A stretch of 8,249 nt of DNA from Pseudomonadota bacterium (GTDB taxonomy: Bacteria; Pseudomonadota; Alphaproteobacteria; Reyranellales; Reyranellaceae), in NCBI GenBank assembly GCA_023436825.1, contig JAEZHS010000559.1, positions 1 through 8,249 on the forward strand, written 5' to 3'. The position numbers and the translations under genes are program-made. Below, one piece after another: positions 1 through 6,786 of this stretch. The notes under the pieces were generated by a model that worked only from the letters and a program-made list of their open reading frames with translations, was not told the origin of the DNA and searched no databases. How positions within the stretch are numbered: the first letter of the stretch is position 1; each line of letters begins with the position of its first letter.

Positions 1-122
1 ACGGCGATGCCCGAGGTAAAGTCCAAGTAACGTCGGCCGTCCGTCGCGTAGAGATAGTTGCCCTCTCCGCGTTCGAACACGACGTCCTTGCGACCGTACG
101 TCGGCATCACAGCCGTAATCAC
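1..122 (-). CDS. argD: Acetylornithine/succinyldiaminopimelate aminotransferase-like protein, 5' end only
   Basis: Only the first 40 or so codons are in the window; the gene continues past base 1. Read on the minus strand it encodes a start resembling alphaproteobacterial ArgD, with [16 protein letters not shown] followed by [20 protein letters not shown]. The motif of an aromatic residue, [10 protein letters not shown] and then SGIA is the usual N-terminus of class III PLP-dependent aminotransferases of the ArgD type, which act in cytosolic arginine and lysine biosynthesis. I chose the GTG at 122-120 because a GGAG lies 6 bases upstream of it. ATG at 107-105 is the alternative, and the frame is closed by a stop at 155-153. 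The PLP lysine and other catalytic residues lie outside the window, so a related class III aminotransferase is possible. It is divergent from the lipid operon and probably unrelated to it. Confidence 0.75.
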   Translation of the reverse strand, partial: MITAVMPTYGRKDVVFERGEGNYLYATDGRRYLDFTSGIA

Positions 123-128
123 GAGCTT

Positions 129-132
129 CTCC
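129..132 (-). promoter_or_regulatory. Ribosome binding site deciding the argD start
   Basis: GGAG on the minus strand, 6 bases before the GTG at 122-120. It supports the GTG over the ATG 15 bases further downstream. Confidence 0.5.
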
Positions 133-268
133 ACGAAAAAAATCACCCGCTCTCAGACCTCGGCTCCGGGACGGATTTACCGGGGTTGAGCGGGGGCGGG
201 CACTATCTTACCCGGGTCCGGGTGTGTCAACTTGGCCCAAACCTCGCCATCCAGCTCCTCCAACCCTT

Positions 269-304
269 CATGTTCCTCTCCCCCTAGCGGGGGAGAGGAA
301 CATG
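269..304. repeat. Perfect 16-bp inverted repeat (REP-like palindrome) upstream of aasR
   Basis: Arms at 269-284 and 289-304 are exact reverse complements (CATGTTCCTCTCCCCC in the left arm) around a TAGC loop. The stem is very GC-rich in its inner half. The 'CCTCTCCCC...GGGGAGAGG' style resembles short palindromic repeats scattered in intergenic regions of many alphaproteobacteria; that resemblance is from memory, not a search. It lies between two divergent genes and has no T-run after it, so it is not a convincing terminator for either. It ends 22 bases before the aasR ATG, just before an AGGA at 309-312. Any transcript starting upstream of it would carry a strong hairpin in the aasR leader. 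I see no second copy in the window. The rest of 123-326 shows no other clear feature. Confidence 0.85.
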
Positions 305-326
305 AGTTAGGAACGCCCGCCTCTTC

Positions 327-2021
327 ATGACCCCTCTGCCAACCCGCAATTCCCAGCTCGCCTTGCGCCGTGCCGGCTTCGGCTCGGTGCCGGAGATGCT
401 CGACTATGCGGCCCAGGGCGAGACCGGGGTCACCTTTTATAGTGTCCGGGGCGAGATTCTCTCGGCCTCGAGCTGGCGCGAGATCCGCGAGCGCGCGCAC
501 GTCACCGCCCGCCGGCTGATCGGGGCGGGGTTCGCGCGCGGCGAACGCCTCCTTATTACCGCCGACACTTGGCCGGGTTTCTTCGACGCCTTCTTCGGCG
601 CCCAGTATGCCGGGTTGCTGCCTGTGCCCGTCTCGGTGCCGGTCGGCATCGGCGGCAAGGACGCCTACCTCGAGCAGCTGCGCCGCCAGCTTGCCGCCTC
701 GGGTGCGGTGGCGGCCGTGGGCATCGAGGACCTGGCCGGCTTTCTGGCCGACGCCGCGGCCGAGTTCCCGGCGGTGCGGCTGCATGGCGGGATGTCGGCC
801 ATCGACGCCTTGCCAGAGAAGCCGGTCGATCTCCGGCCGCTCGGTCCGGCCGACCTTTGTTACATCCAGTTTTCTTCGGGCAGCACGCGCCATCCGCACG
901 GCGTGCAGATCACGCAGGCGGCGCTGATGGCCAACCTCGCCGGCATCACCGGGCCGGCCGGCCTGGAGGTCGTGCCGGGCGATCGCGCCGCGAGCTGGCT
1001 GCCGCTCTACCACGACATGGGCCTGATCGGCTTTTTGATGGCGCCGCTCAGCACCCAGCTCTCGCTCGACTATCTGACGCCGCGCGACTTCGCGCGCCGG
1101 CCGATGCAGTGGCTGAACATCATCTCCAGGAATCGCGGCACCATCGCCTACAGCCCGAGCTTCGGCTACGACCTCGCCACGCGCCGCGCCGCGAGCCAGG
1201 TGCCGGCCGATCTCGACCTCTCGTGCTGGCGCCATGCCGGCATCGGCGGCGACATGATCCGCCCCGACGTGCTCGACCGCTTTGCCACGGCCTTCGAGAC
1301 GGCGGGTTTCGATCGCAAGGCCTTCATCCCGAGCTACGGCATGGCCGAGGTGTGCCTGGCCATCACCTTCAGCCCGCACGGCACCGGCGTGCGCACCGAC
1401 ACGATGGCGACCGATGACGGCCGGCGGACGCGCCGCTTCGTGCTGTGCGGCAAGGTGCTGCCTGGCCATCGCCTGGAAGTGCGCGACGAGGCCGGCAAGG
1501 TCTTGGGCGACCGGGAGGTCGGGCGAATCTTCGTGTCCGGGCCCAGCATCATGCCGGGCTATTTCGGCGAGCCCGAGGCCTCGCGCGAGGTGCTCTTGGA
1601 TGGTTGGCTCGACACCGGCGATCTCGGCTACACGCTGGCCGGCGAAGTCGTCGTGACCGGTCGTGCCAAGGACCTGATCATCGTCAACGGCCGCAATATC
1701 TGGCCGCAGGACATCGAATGGGCGATCGAGACGCGCCGCGTCGTGAAGAACGGCGATTCGGTCGCTTTCTCGGTCGACGGAGCTGACGGCGAGCGTGTCG
1801 TTGTCGCCGTGCTGGCGCGCGTGTCGGGCGAGGAGGGGCGCAAGACGCTGGCCAGCGACGTGGCGCAGGCGGTGCGCGAGGCGATCGCCGTCGACTGCGA
1901 CGTCGTGCTGGTGCCGCCGACCATGGGCCTGCCGACCACGTCGTCGGGCAAGCTCTCGCGCTCGCGCGCCAAGGCCAACTACCTGGCCGGCCTCTATGCC
2001 CCGAAGACGGCTGCGGCGTAA
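327..2021 (+). CDS. aasR: Fatty acyl-AMP ligase / acyl-ACP synthetase for ceramide synthesis (AasR type)
   Basis: A 564-residue ANL-superfamily adenylating enzyme. It should activate a fatty acid as acyl-AMP and, by analogy with Caulobacter AasR, load it onto the carrier protein encoded at 3088-3438 to supply Spt. Visible motifs: a P-loop-like SSGSTRHPHGV (183-193); WLPLYHDMGLIG (224-235), typical of the FAAL-like branch rather than classic acyl-CoA synthetases; SYGMAE (336-341); LDTGD (428-432); GRAKDLIIVNGRNIWPQDIE (445-464); and a C-terminal SSGKLSR with the adenylation lysine K542. The P-loop is unusual, with R and H where G and K are common. There is no signal peptide or membrane span, so it is cytosolic. 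The ATG start has a weak AGGA 14 bases upstream. It is the first gene of the operon and 45 bases from cerR. The fold is certain; the partner is inferred from the neighbours. Confidence 0.88.
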   Translation: MTPLPTRNSQLALRRAGFGSVPEMLDYAAQGETGVTFYSVRGEILSASSWREIRERAHVTARRLIGAGFARGERLLITADTWPGFFDAFFGAQYAGLLPVPVSVPVGIGGKDAYLEQLRRQLAASGAVAAVGIEDLAGFLADAAAEFPAVRLHGGMSAIDALPEKPVDLRPLGPADLCYIQFSSGSTRHPHGVQITQAALMANLAGITGPAGLEVVPGDRAASWLPLYHDMGLIGFLMAPLSTQLSLDYLTPRDFARRPMQWLNIISRNRGTIAYSPSFGYDLATRRAASQVPADLDLSCWRHAGIGGDMIRPDVLDRFATAFETAGFDRKAFIPSYGMAEVCLAITFSPHGTGVRTDTMATDDGRRTRRFVLCGKVLPGHRLEVRDEAGKVLGDREVGRIFVSGPSIMPGYFGEPEASREVLLDGWLDTGDLGYTLAGEVVVTGRAKDLIIVNGRNIWPQDIEWAIETRRVVKNGDSVAFSVDGADGERVVVAVLARVSGEEGRKTLASDVAQAVREAIAVDCDVVLVPPTMGLPTTSSGKLSRSRAKANYLAGLYAPKTAAA

Positions 2022-2051
2022 GCTCATCCTCTTCCGGACCGCGCGCATCCT

Positions 2052-2076
2052 GCGCGCTCATGAATCATGAGCGCGC
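2052..2076 (+). promoter_or_regulatory. Perfect inverted repeat over the cerR start codon
   Basis: GCGCGCTCATG (2052-2062) and CATGAGCGCGC (2066-2076) are exact reverse complements with only AAT between them. The right arm contains the cerR ATG (2067-2069), so in mRNA the start codon would lie inside a GC-rich stem. No Shine-Dalgarno sequence is visible before this start. The hairpin could lower cerR translation or make it depend on ribosomes leaving aasR. The repeat is seen directly; a regulatory role is inference. Confidence 0.5.
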
Positions 2077-3026
2077 TGGAGGCTCGCGGGCCGGAAGCCC
2101 ATGAGCGGACCGTCGCGGTCACCGGCGTTACCGGCTTCGTCGGCCCCCATCTCGTCGCCGCTCTTGCCCGTCGCGGGTTCAGGCTGCGGCTGCTGGTGCG
2201 GCGTTGGTCGCCGCTGCCGTCGCTCGAAGGCGTCGCGGCCGACATGGTGCTGGGCGACCTTTTGGACGAGGCCGCGCTCACGCGCCTGGTCCACGGTGCC
2301 GATGCCGTCGTCCACGCCGCCGGCCTGATCAAGGCGCGCCGGCCGGGTGACTTCTTTGCCGTGAACCGCGATGGCACCGCGCTGCTGTCGGCGCTCGCGC
2401 CCGACGCTCGGTTCCTTCTTCTGTCGTCACTGGCGGCGCGCGAGCCGCAACTCTCGCCCTATGCCGCCAGCAAGCGGGCGGCGGAGGAAGTCGTCGCCGG
2501 TCGATCGGGATCTTGGCTCACGGTGCGTGCGCCGGCGGTCTACGGACCGGGCGACCGCGAGACCCTGGCCTACTTCAAGGCCGTCGCCCGCGGCGTCGCT
2601 CCGCGGCCCAAGGTGCCCGGCGCGCGGCTGTCGCTGATCCATGTCGCCGACCTCGCCGAGGCGCTGGCGCTCGCCCTCGACCAGCCGCCGCCAGCTTCGA
2701 CCTACGAAATCGATGACGGCAAGGAGGGCGGCTACTCCTATAGCGACATGGCCGACGCCGCCGGCCGCGCGCTCGGCCGCAAGCCGGTGTCGCTCGCCGT
2801 GCCGCGCGTGGTGATGGCGGCCGTTGCCCGCGCCAATGCGATCGGCCATTCGCTCGGCGGTTCCGTGCAGATCCTCACGCCCGGCAAGGTCAACGAAATT
2901 TTTCACAGCGACTGGACGGCCCACGACCGACGGCTCGCCGCAGCGCTGGGGTTCCGTCCGCGGTTCGACTTGGCGGCCGGCTTCGGCGAGACGATCTTGT
3001 GGTACCGGCGGCAGGGATGGCTCTAA
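2067..3026 (+). CDS. cerR: NAD(P)-dependent epimerase/dehydratase-family ceramide reductase (CerR type)
   Basis: A 319-residue extended short-chain dehydrogenase. By position next to acp and spt, and by analogy with Caulobacter CerR, it should reduce the 3-keto group of oxidised ceramide to give dihydroceramide in the bacterial pathway. Visible features: the nucleotide-binding TGVTGFVG (19-26) after a beta strand; VVHAAG (81-86); LLLSS (117-121), supplying the catalytic Ser; YAASK with Y132 and K136 as the active-site pair; and RAPAVYGPGD (154-163), typical of the extended SDR fold. No signal peptide is evident. The start is the first ATG after an in-frame TGA at 2061-2063; the 14 residues before the first strand are slightly longer than usual. 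The start codon sits in an inverted repeat and lacks a visible ribosome binding site. Without the neighbours it could only be called an SDR/epimerase. Confidence 0.85.
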   Translation: MSALEARGPEAHERTVAVTGVTGFVGPHLVAALARRGFRLRLLVRRWSPLPSLEGVAADMVLGDLLDEAALTRLVHGADAVVHAAGLIKARRPGDFFAVNRDGTALLSALAPDARFLLLSSLAAREPQLSPYAASKRAAEEVVAGRSGSWLTVRAPAVYGPGDRETLAYFKAVARGVAPRPKVPGARLSLIHVADLAEALALALDQPPPASTYEIDDGKEGGYSYSDMADAAGRALGRKPVSLAVPRVVMAAVARANAIGHSLGGSVQILTPGKVNEIFHSDWTAHDRRLAAALGFRPRFDLAAGFGETILWYRRQGWL

Positions 3027-3087
3027 AGGTTGTGTAATACGGCGTAACAAATTGTCATTTCACAAGGAATCGCCCTTTCTGGCACCT
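3027..3087 (+). promoter_or_regulatory. AT-richer gap before acp, possible internal promoter
   Basis: This gap is clearly more AT-rich than the surrounding genes. A weak sigma70-like pair can be drawn: TTGTGT (3030-3035), 17 bases, TGTCAT (3053-3058). An AAGGA lies at 3064-3068, 19 bases before the ATG at 3088, too far to serve it well. I see no terminator hairpin. It could give acp and spt their own promoter, but the boxes are poor matches. Confidence 0.25.
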
Positions 3088-3438
3088 ATGCGTTGTCTTA
3101 CCCCGAGACTTTTGGAGCCGCTTTTGCGCACCGCCCACGAATTGACCGTCGAAAACGACGGCATCGCCGACACCCTCACCCTGACGCGCGGCATTTCGCG
3201 TGCCGAGGTGATTCGGGAGATCTGCGTCCACCTCGAACCCTACCAGGCCGGCGAGAAGCCGATCACCGGCGACACCGTGATCGCCAAGGACCTCACCATC
3301 GATTCGCTCGCGATCATGGACATGGTCATGGAGCTCGAGGACCGCTTCGACGTCTCCATTCCGATGAGCGTCATCGCCGACATCCACACGGTCGACCAGC
3401 TCGCCGACACGATCCGGGACCTGCGGGCCCAATCGTAG
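3088..3438 (+). CDS. acpR: Acyl carrier protein dedicated to ceramide synthesis (AcpR type)
   Basis: A small acidic carrier protein of 116 residues from this start. The phosphopantetheine site is IDSLAIMDMVMELED with the attachment serine at S73, followed by a helix III/IV region (DVSIPMSVIADIHTVDQLAD) typical of ACPs. It probably carries the acyl chain loaded by the synthetase at 327-2021 and presents it to Spt 41 bases downstream, as AcpR does in Caulobacter. The core ACP domain begins around residue 37 (SRAEVIREI), so the first 36 residues are an unusual extension or a wrong start. The ATG at 3088 has no good ribosome binding site, while TTG at 3124 has GGAG 6 bases before it and would give 104 residues. 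The start is therefore uncertain; the ACP identity is secure. Confidence 0.88.
   Translation: MRCLTPRLLEPLLRTAHELTVENDGIADTLTLTRGISRAEVIREICVHLEPYQAGEKPITGDTVIAKDLTIDSLAIMDMVMELEDRFDVSIPMSVIADIHTVDQLADTIRDLRAQS
3114..3117 (+). promoter_or_regulatory. Possible ribosome binding site for an alternative TTG start of acp
   Basis: GGAG, 6 bases before TTG at 3124-3126, in the acp frame. The spacing is ideal, unlike that before the ATG at 3088, so it argues for a shorter ACP. The codon is a rare start, so the case is undecided. Confidence 0.3.
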
Positions 3439-3479
3439 GCTTCAGGGCGTAATCTCAACTACAGGGAGGCCTGGGCATC

Positions 3480-4703
3480 ATGGGCCTTTTCGACCGCCAC
3501 GCCGGCCTGCTCGAGGCGTATCGCGACGTCCGCACGACGGGTTACGACCCGTTCCAGATCCGCATGGAGCGGGTGCTGTCGCCTACCAAGGCGATCATCA
3601 ACGGGCGCGAGACCCTGCTGGTCGGCACCAACAACTACTTCGGCCTGACCTTCGATCCGTCGTGCATGGAGGCCGCCATCGAGGCGATCCGCGCCGAGGG
3701 CACCGGGACCACGGGCTCTCGCATCGCCAACGGCAGCTACACCGAGCACGTGGCGCTCGAGCGCGAGATCGCCGAGTTCTACGGCAAGAAGCACTGCATG
3801 GTCTTCACGACCGGCTACCAGGCCAATCTCGGCGTGATCTCGACCCTCGCTGGGCCCGACGACTTCCTGCTGATCGACGCCGACAGCCACGCCTCGATCT
3901 ACGACGCCTGCAAGATGACCCAGGCCGAGGTCGTGCGCTTCAAGCACAACGACCCCACGAGCCTGGAGGCCCGTCTGCGCCGGCTGGTCGACAAGCCCGG
4001 CAACCGCGTGGTCGTGCTGGAAGGCATCTATTCCATGCTGGGCGACAGTGCGCCGCTGCGCGCGTTCGTCGATGTCTGCAAGAAGTACGGCGCCTACGTG
4101 CTGATCGACGAGGCCCATTCGCTGGGCGCGCTGGGCGAGCACGGCCGCGGGCTCTGCGAATCGACGGGCGTGATCGACGACTGCCATTTCATCGTCGGCA
4201 CCTTCTCCAAGACCTTGGGCGCGATCGGCGGCTACTGCGTCTCGGACGATCCCGACTTCGACATCCTGCGCGTGACCGTGCGGTCCTACATGTTCACTGC
4301 CTCGCTGCCGCCCTCGATCGTGGCGTCGGTGCGCCAGGCGCTGCGCGTGGTGAAGGCCAAGCCCGAGCTGCGCACCCAGCTCTGGAACAACGTCGCCACG
4401 CTCTATGACGGGCTGAAGGCGCAGGGCTTCACCTTGGGGCCCGAGCATGGCCCTGTCGTCGGCGTGCATCTGCCCGACCGCATGACCGCCATCGGCTTCT
4501 GGCGCGCCATGCTCGATGCCGGCATCTACGTCAACGTCGCCGTGCCGCCGGCCACGCCCAACGGCGTGTCGCTGCTGCGCTGCTCGCTGTGCGCCGTGCA
4601 CACCAAGGAGCAGCTCGACCATATGGTCGAGGTCATGACCGGCATCGGCCGCCAGTTCGGCGTGCTCCCCGACAAGCAGCTGCGCGCCGCCGGCGCGCGC
4701 TAG
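3480..4703 (+). CDS. spt: Serine palmitoyltransferase (Spt)
   Basis: A 407-residue PLP-dependent alpha-oxoamine synthase, close in length to the soluble Sphingomonas enzyme (420). It condenses an acyl thioester with L-serine, releasing CO2, to give 3-ketosphinganine, the first committed sphingolipid step. Visible active-site features: GTTGSRIANG (76-85); DSHAS with H137, which stacks on PLP; LIDEAHS with D210 and H213; TFSKTLG with K244 forming the PLP Schiff base; and SLLRCSL with R367 in the C-terminal domain. There is no membrane anchor, so it is a cytosolic homodimer, as in bacteria. The ATG has GGAGG at 3465-3469, 10 bases upstream. The main alternatives are AONS or KBL of the same fold; the ACP, synthetase, reductase and ceramide synthase around it decide for Spt. 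Three genes follow it with almost no spacing. Confidence 0.93.
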   Translation: MGLFDRHAGLLEAYRDVRTTGYDPFQIRMERVLSPTKAIINGRETLLVGTNNYFGLTFDPSCMEAAIEAIRAEGTGTTGSRIANGSYTEHVALEREIAEFYGKKHCMVFTTGYQANLGVISTLAGPDDFLLIDADSHASIYDACKMTQAEVVRFKHNDPTSLEARLRRLVDKPGNRVVVLEGIYSMLGDSAPLRAFVDVCKKYGAYVLIDEAHSLGALGEHGRGLCESTGVIDDCHFIVGTFSKTLGAIGGYCVSDDPDFDILRVTVRSYMFTASLPPSIVASVRQALRVVKAKPELRTQLWNNVATLYDGLKAQGFTLGPEHGPVVGVHLPDRMTAIGFWRAMLDAGIYVNVAVPPATPNGVSLLRCSLCAVHTKEQLDHMVEVMTGIGRQFGVLPDKQLRAAGAR

Positions 4704-4707
4704 CGCC

Positions 4708-5634
4708 GTGTTCGCGCTGGCGCATCTCTCCGACCCGCACCTGCCGATGCCGCCGGCGCGTGCCGTCGAGCTTTTGGGCAAGCGGGCGACGGGCTACGTG
4801 AACTGGTGGCGCCGCCGCGCGCACCTGCATGTTCCGCAGGCGCTGGCCGGTATCGTCGCCGATATCAAGCGGCAGAAGCCGGACCACATCGCGCTGACCG
4901 GCGACCTGGTGAACATCTCGCTGCCCACCGAGTTCAGCCGCGCCGCCGACTGGCTGAAGCAGCTCGGCGGGCCGCAGGACGTCACCGTCATCCCCGGCAA
5001 CCACGACGTCTATGTCGCCACCGCCTGGCCCGAGAGCCTGGGCCTGTGGGGCGCCTACATGGCGGGCGACGGCCAGCCACCGGCGAAGGACATCTTCCCG
5101 ACCCTGCGCCGGCGCGGCCACGACACCGAGGGGGTGGCGCTGGTCGGCCTGTCGAGCGGGGTGCCCAAGCCTCCCTTCTTCGCCACCGGCACTCTGGGCG
5201 CGGCGCAGATCGCCAAGGCGGAGAAGCTCCTGGCCGAGCTCGGCCGCGAAGGTCTCTGCCGCGTCGTGCTGATCCACCATCCGCCGCTCACCACCGAGAG
5301 CCGCTTCAAGCGCCTGACTGACGCCGCGGACTTCCAGGCGATGATCCGCCGCGTCGGCTGCGAGCTCGTCCTGCACGGCCACAACCACCGCAGCGAAGTC
5401 GCGCGGATCGTGGGGCCGGCGGGCCCGGTTCCCGTGATCGGCGTCACGTCGGCTTCCGCGGCACCGGACAGCAAGTACGGCCGCGCGCGCTATCACTTCA
5501 TTCGCATCGAGCGTGAAGGGGCAGGTTGGCAGTTCGACGTCGAACTGCGCGCGCTCGCCAAGGACGGCACAGGCTGTGAAGCCGACGGAAAGTTGTCGTT
5601 CCACAGTGGGCAGCCGCTTGCCATGGTAGCCTGA
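4708..5634 (+). CDS. Calcineurin-like metallophosphoesterase in the ceramide operon
   Basis: A 308-residue dinuclear-metal phosphoesterase with the full set of family motifs: LSDPHL (D9, H11), LTGDLV (D66), PGNHD (N98, H99), LIHHPP (H190, H191) and LHGHNH (H223, H225, H227). This metal-ligand pattern resembles class III cyclic-nucleotide phosphodiesterases (CpdA type) and is shared with enzymes such as LpxH. There is no signal peptide, so it acts in the cytosol. NWWRRR (32-37) is an aromatic-basic patch that could touch a membrane surface. GTG is the start because it gives the normal family N-terminus, directly before the first metal motif, 4 bases after the spt stop. It lies 6 bases before bcerS, so it is almost surely co-transcribed with the ceramide genes. 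None of the five known ceramide steps needs a phosphoesterase. Its substrate is unknown; a phosphorylated lipid or head-group intermediate is a guess. Confidence 0.85.
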   Translation: MFALAHLSDPHLPMPPARAVELLGKRATGYVNWWRRRAHLHVPQALAGIVADIKRQKPDHIALTGDLVNISLPTEFSRAADWLKQLGGPQDVTVIPGNHDVYVATAWPESLGLWGAYMAGDGQPPAKDIFPTLRRRGHDTEGVALVGLSSGVPKPPFFATGTLGAAQIAKAEKLLAELGREGLCRVVLIHHPPLTTESRFKRLTDAADFQAMIRRVGCELVLHGHNHRSEVARIVGPAGPVPVIGVTSASAAPDSKYGRARYHFIRIEREGAGWQFDVELRALAKDGTGCEADGKLSFHSGQPLAMVA

Positions 5635-5640
5635 GCAGCA

Positions 5641-6786
5641 ATGGCCTCTTCCGACATCGTCGTGACACCGGTCGCCGGCAAGTCCGACTTCAAAGCCTTC
5701 ATCAACCTGCCCAAGCGCCTCTATGCCGGCCACAAGGGCTACATCCCGCATCTCGACGCCGAGCGGCGAGAGGCTTTCACGCCGGGCAAGAACCCGTTGT
5801 TCGGCCATGTCGAGATCCAGTTCTTCCTGGCGCGCCGAGGCGGCCGCGTGGTGGGGCGCATAACCGCCCAGGTCGATCGCGCCTATCTCGAGCGCTACGC
5901 CGACGACACCGGCCATTTCGGCTGTCTCGCCGCCGAGGACGATCCCGCGATCTTCGCTGCCCTCTTTGCCGCGGCGGAGAACTGGCTGCGCGGCAAGGGG
6001 CTGAAGCGGGCGACCGGCCCGTTCAGCCTGTCGGTCAACGAAGAGGTCGGGCTGCTGGTCTGGGGCTTCGAGAGCCGTCCGATGCTGCTGGTGCCCTACG
6101 ATCCGCCCTATGCCGGCGCGCGCGTCGAAGCCTGCGGCTATGCCAAGGTCAAGGACGTGTTCTCCTACGACTACGACGTCCAGAACGCGCCCGAGACGAT
6201 CGGCGCCAAGCTGATGGCGCGGGCCGGTTTCGGAGGCCGGGTCAAGGTGCGCACCGCCAACATGAAGATGTTCGACGCCGAGGTGCGGACCCTCGTCGGC
6301 ATCTTCAACGATGCCTGGAGCGACAATTGGGGCTTCGTGCCCTTCACCCAGGCCGAGATCGACCACGCCTCCAAGGCGTTCGGGCCGGTCATCGTGCCCG
6401 AGCTCGCGGTCTTCGTGGAGGTCGACGACGAGGCGGTGGCTTTCATCGTGGCGCTCACCAACCTCAACGAGGCGATCGAGGAGTTCAACGGCAGGCTCGG
6501 CCCGATCAACTTGGCGAAGCTGCTGTGGCGGCTGAAGATCGCCGGCGTCGGCAGCACCCGCGTGCCGCTGATGGGCGTGAAGAAGAAGTTCCGCAACCAT
6601 CCGCTGATGGGGGCGGGGCTCGCCATGATGGCGATCGACCACCTCAGGGCCAACGGCAAGCGACTGGGCAAGACCAGCGCCGAGCTGGGCTGGATCCTCG
6701 AGGACAACAAGGCGACCAACAACATCATCCGCTCGGTCGGCGGGGTGCACTACAAGACCCATCGGATCTACGAGAAGGTCTTGTGA
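5641..6786 (+). CDS. bcerS: Bacterial ceramide synthase, GNAT-fold N-acyltransferase (bCerS type)
   Basis: A 381-residue protein of the family often mis-annotated as 'dATP pyrophosphohydrolase' or 'N-acetyltransferase'. In Caulobacter a member was shown to be the ceramide synthase, N-acylating 3-ketosphinganine with an acyl-CoA. The assignment rests on overall resemblance: an N-terminal FINLPKRLYAGHKGYIPHL (20-38), then GRVVGRITAQVD (68-79), a GNAT-like strand; KRATGPFSLSVNEEVGLLVWGFESRP (122-147 region); a DNWGFVP motif (228-234); and a C-terminal GNAT-like lobe ending ELGWILEDNKATNNIIRSVGG with a KTHRIYEK tail. No transmembrane segment is obvious. It shares no ancestry with eukaryotic ceramide synthases. 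The ATG lies 6 bases after the phosphoesterase stop with only a weak ribosome binding site, suggesting translational coupling. Its place in an spt operon strongly supports this role. Confidence 0.82.
   Translation: MASSDIVVTPVAGKSDFKAFINLPKRLYAGHKGYIPHLDAERREAFTPGKNPLFGHVEIQFFLARRGGRVVGRITAQVDRAYLERYADDTGHFGCLAAEDDPAIFAALFAAAENWLRGKGLKRATGPFSLSVNEEVGLLVWGFESRPMLLVPYDPPYAGARVEACGYAKVKDVFSYDYDVQNAPETIGAKLMARAGFGGRVKVRTANMKMFDAEVRTLVGIFNDAWSDNWGFVPFTQAEIDHASKAFGPVIVPELAVFVEVDDEAVAFIVALTNLNEAIEEFNGRLGPINLAKLLWRLKIAGVGSTRVPLMGVKKKFRNHPLMGAGLAMMAIDHLRANGKRLGKTSAELGWILEDNKATNNIIRSVGGVHYKTHRIYEKVL
6772..6778 (+). promoter_or_regulatory. Ribosome binding site for the MFS gene, inside bcerS
   Basis: GAGAAGG lies 4 bases before GTG at 6783. 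It supports that start, which overlaps the bcerS TGA by four bases (GTGA). Confidence 0.5.

Noticed and set aside
186..209. TTGAGC and TATCTT as a promoter for aasR
   Set aside because: The spacer is only 12 bases, too short for a sigma70-type promoter.
177..2048. Long minus-strand open frame of 623 codons opposite the acyl-ACP synthetase
   Set aside because: It is rich in Arg, Ala, Gly and His with no recognisable domain. It runs antisense to a gene with clear catalytic motifs. Such shadows are normal in GC-rich DNA.
2824..3087. Upstream extension of the ACP frame into the end of cerR
   Set aside because: It overlaps the conserved C-terminus of the reductase in a different frame and looks like shadow sequence; the ACP starts at 3088 or later.
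3459..4781. Minus-strand open frame of 440 codons opposite spt
   Set aside because: No domain can be seen in it, and the + strand carries an intact Spt with all active-site residues.
4633..6762. Minus-strand open frame of 709 codons opposite the phosphoesterase and ceramide synthase
   Set aside because: It spans two genes on the other strand, has low-complexity composition and no family motif, and so is a GC-driven shadow.
6327..6782. Upstream part of the open frame that continues into the MFS gene, suggesting a fused protein
   Set aside because: This stretch overlaps the ceramide synthase in another frame and is low-complexity. A good ribosome binding site and a normal MFS N-terminus mark GTG 6783 as the start.
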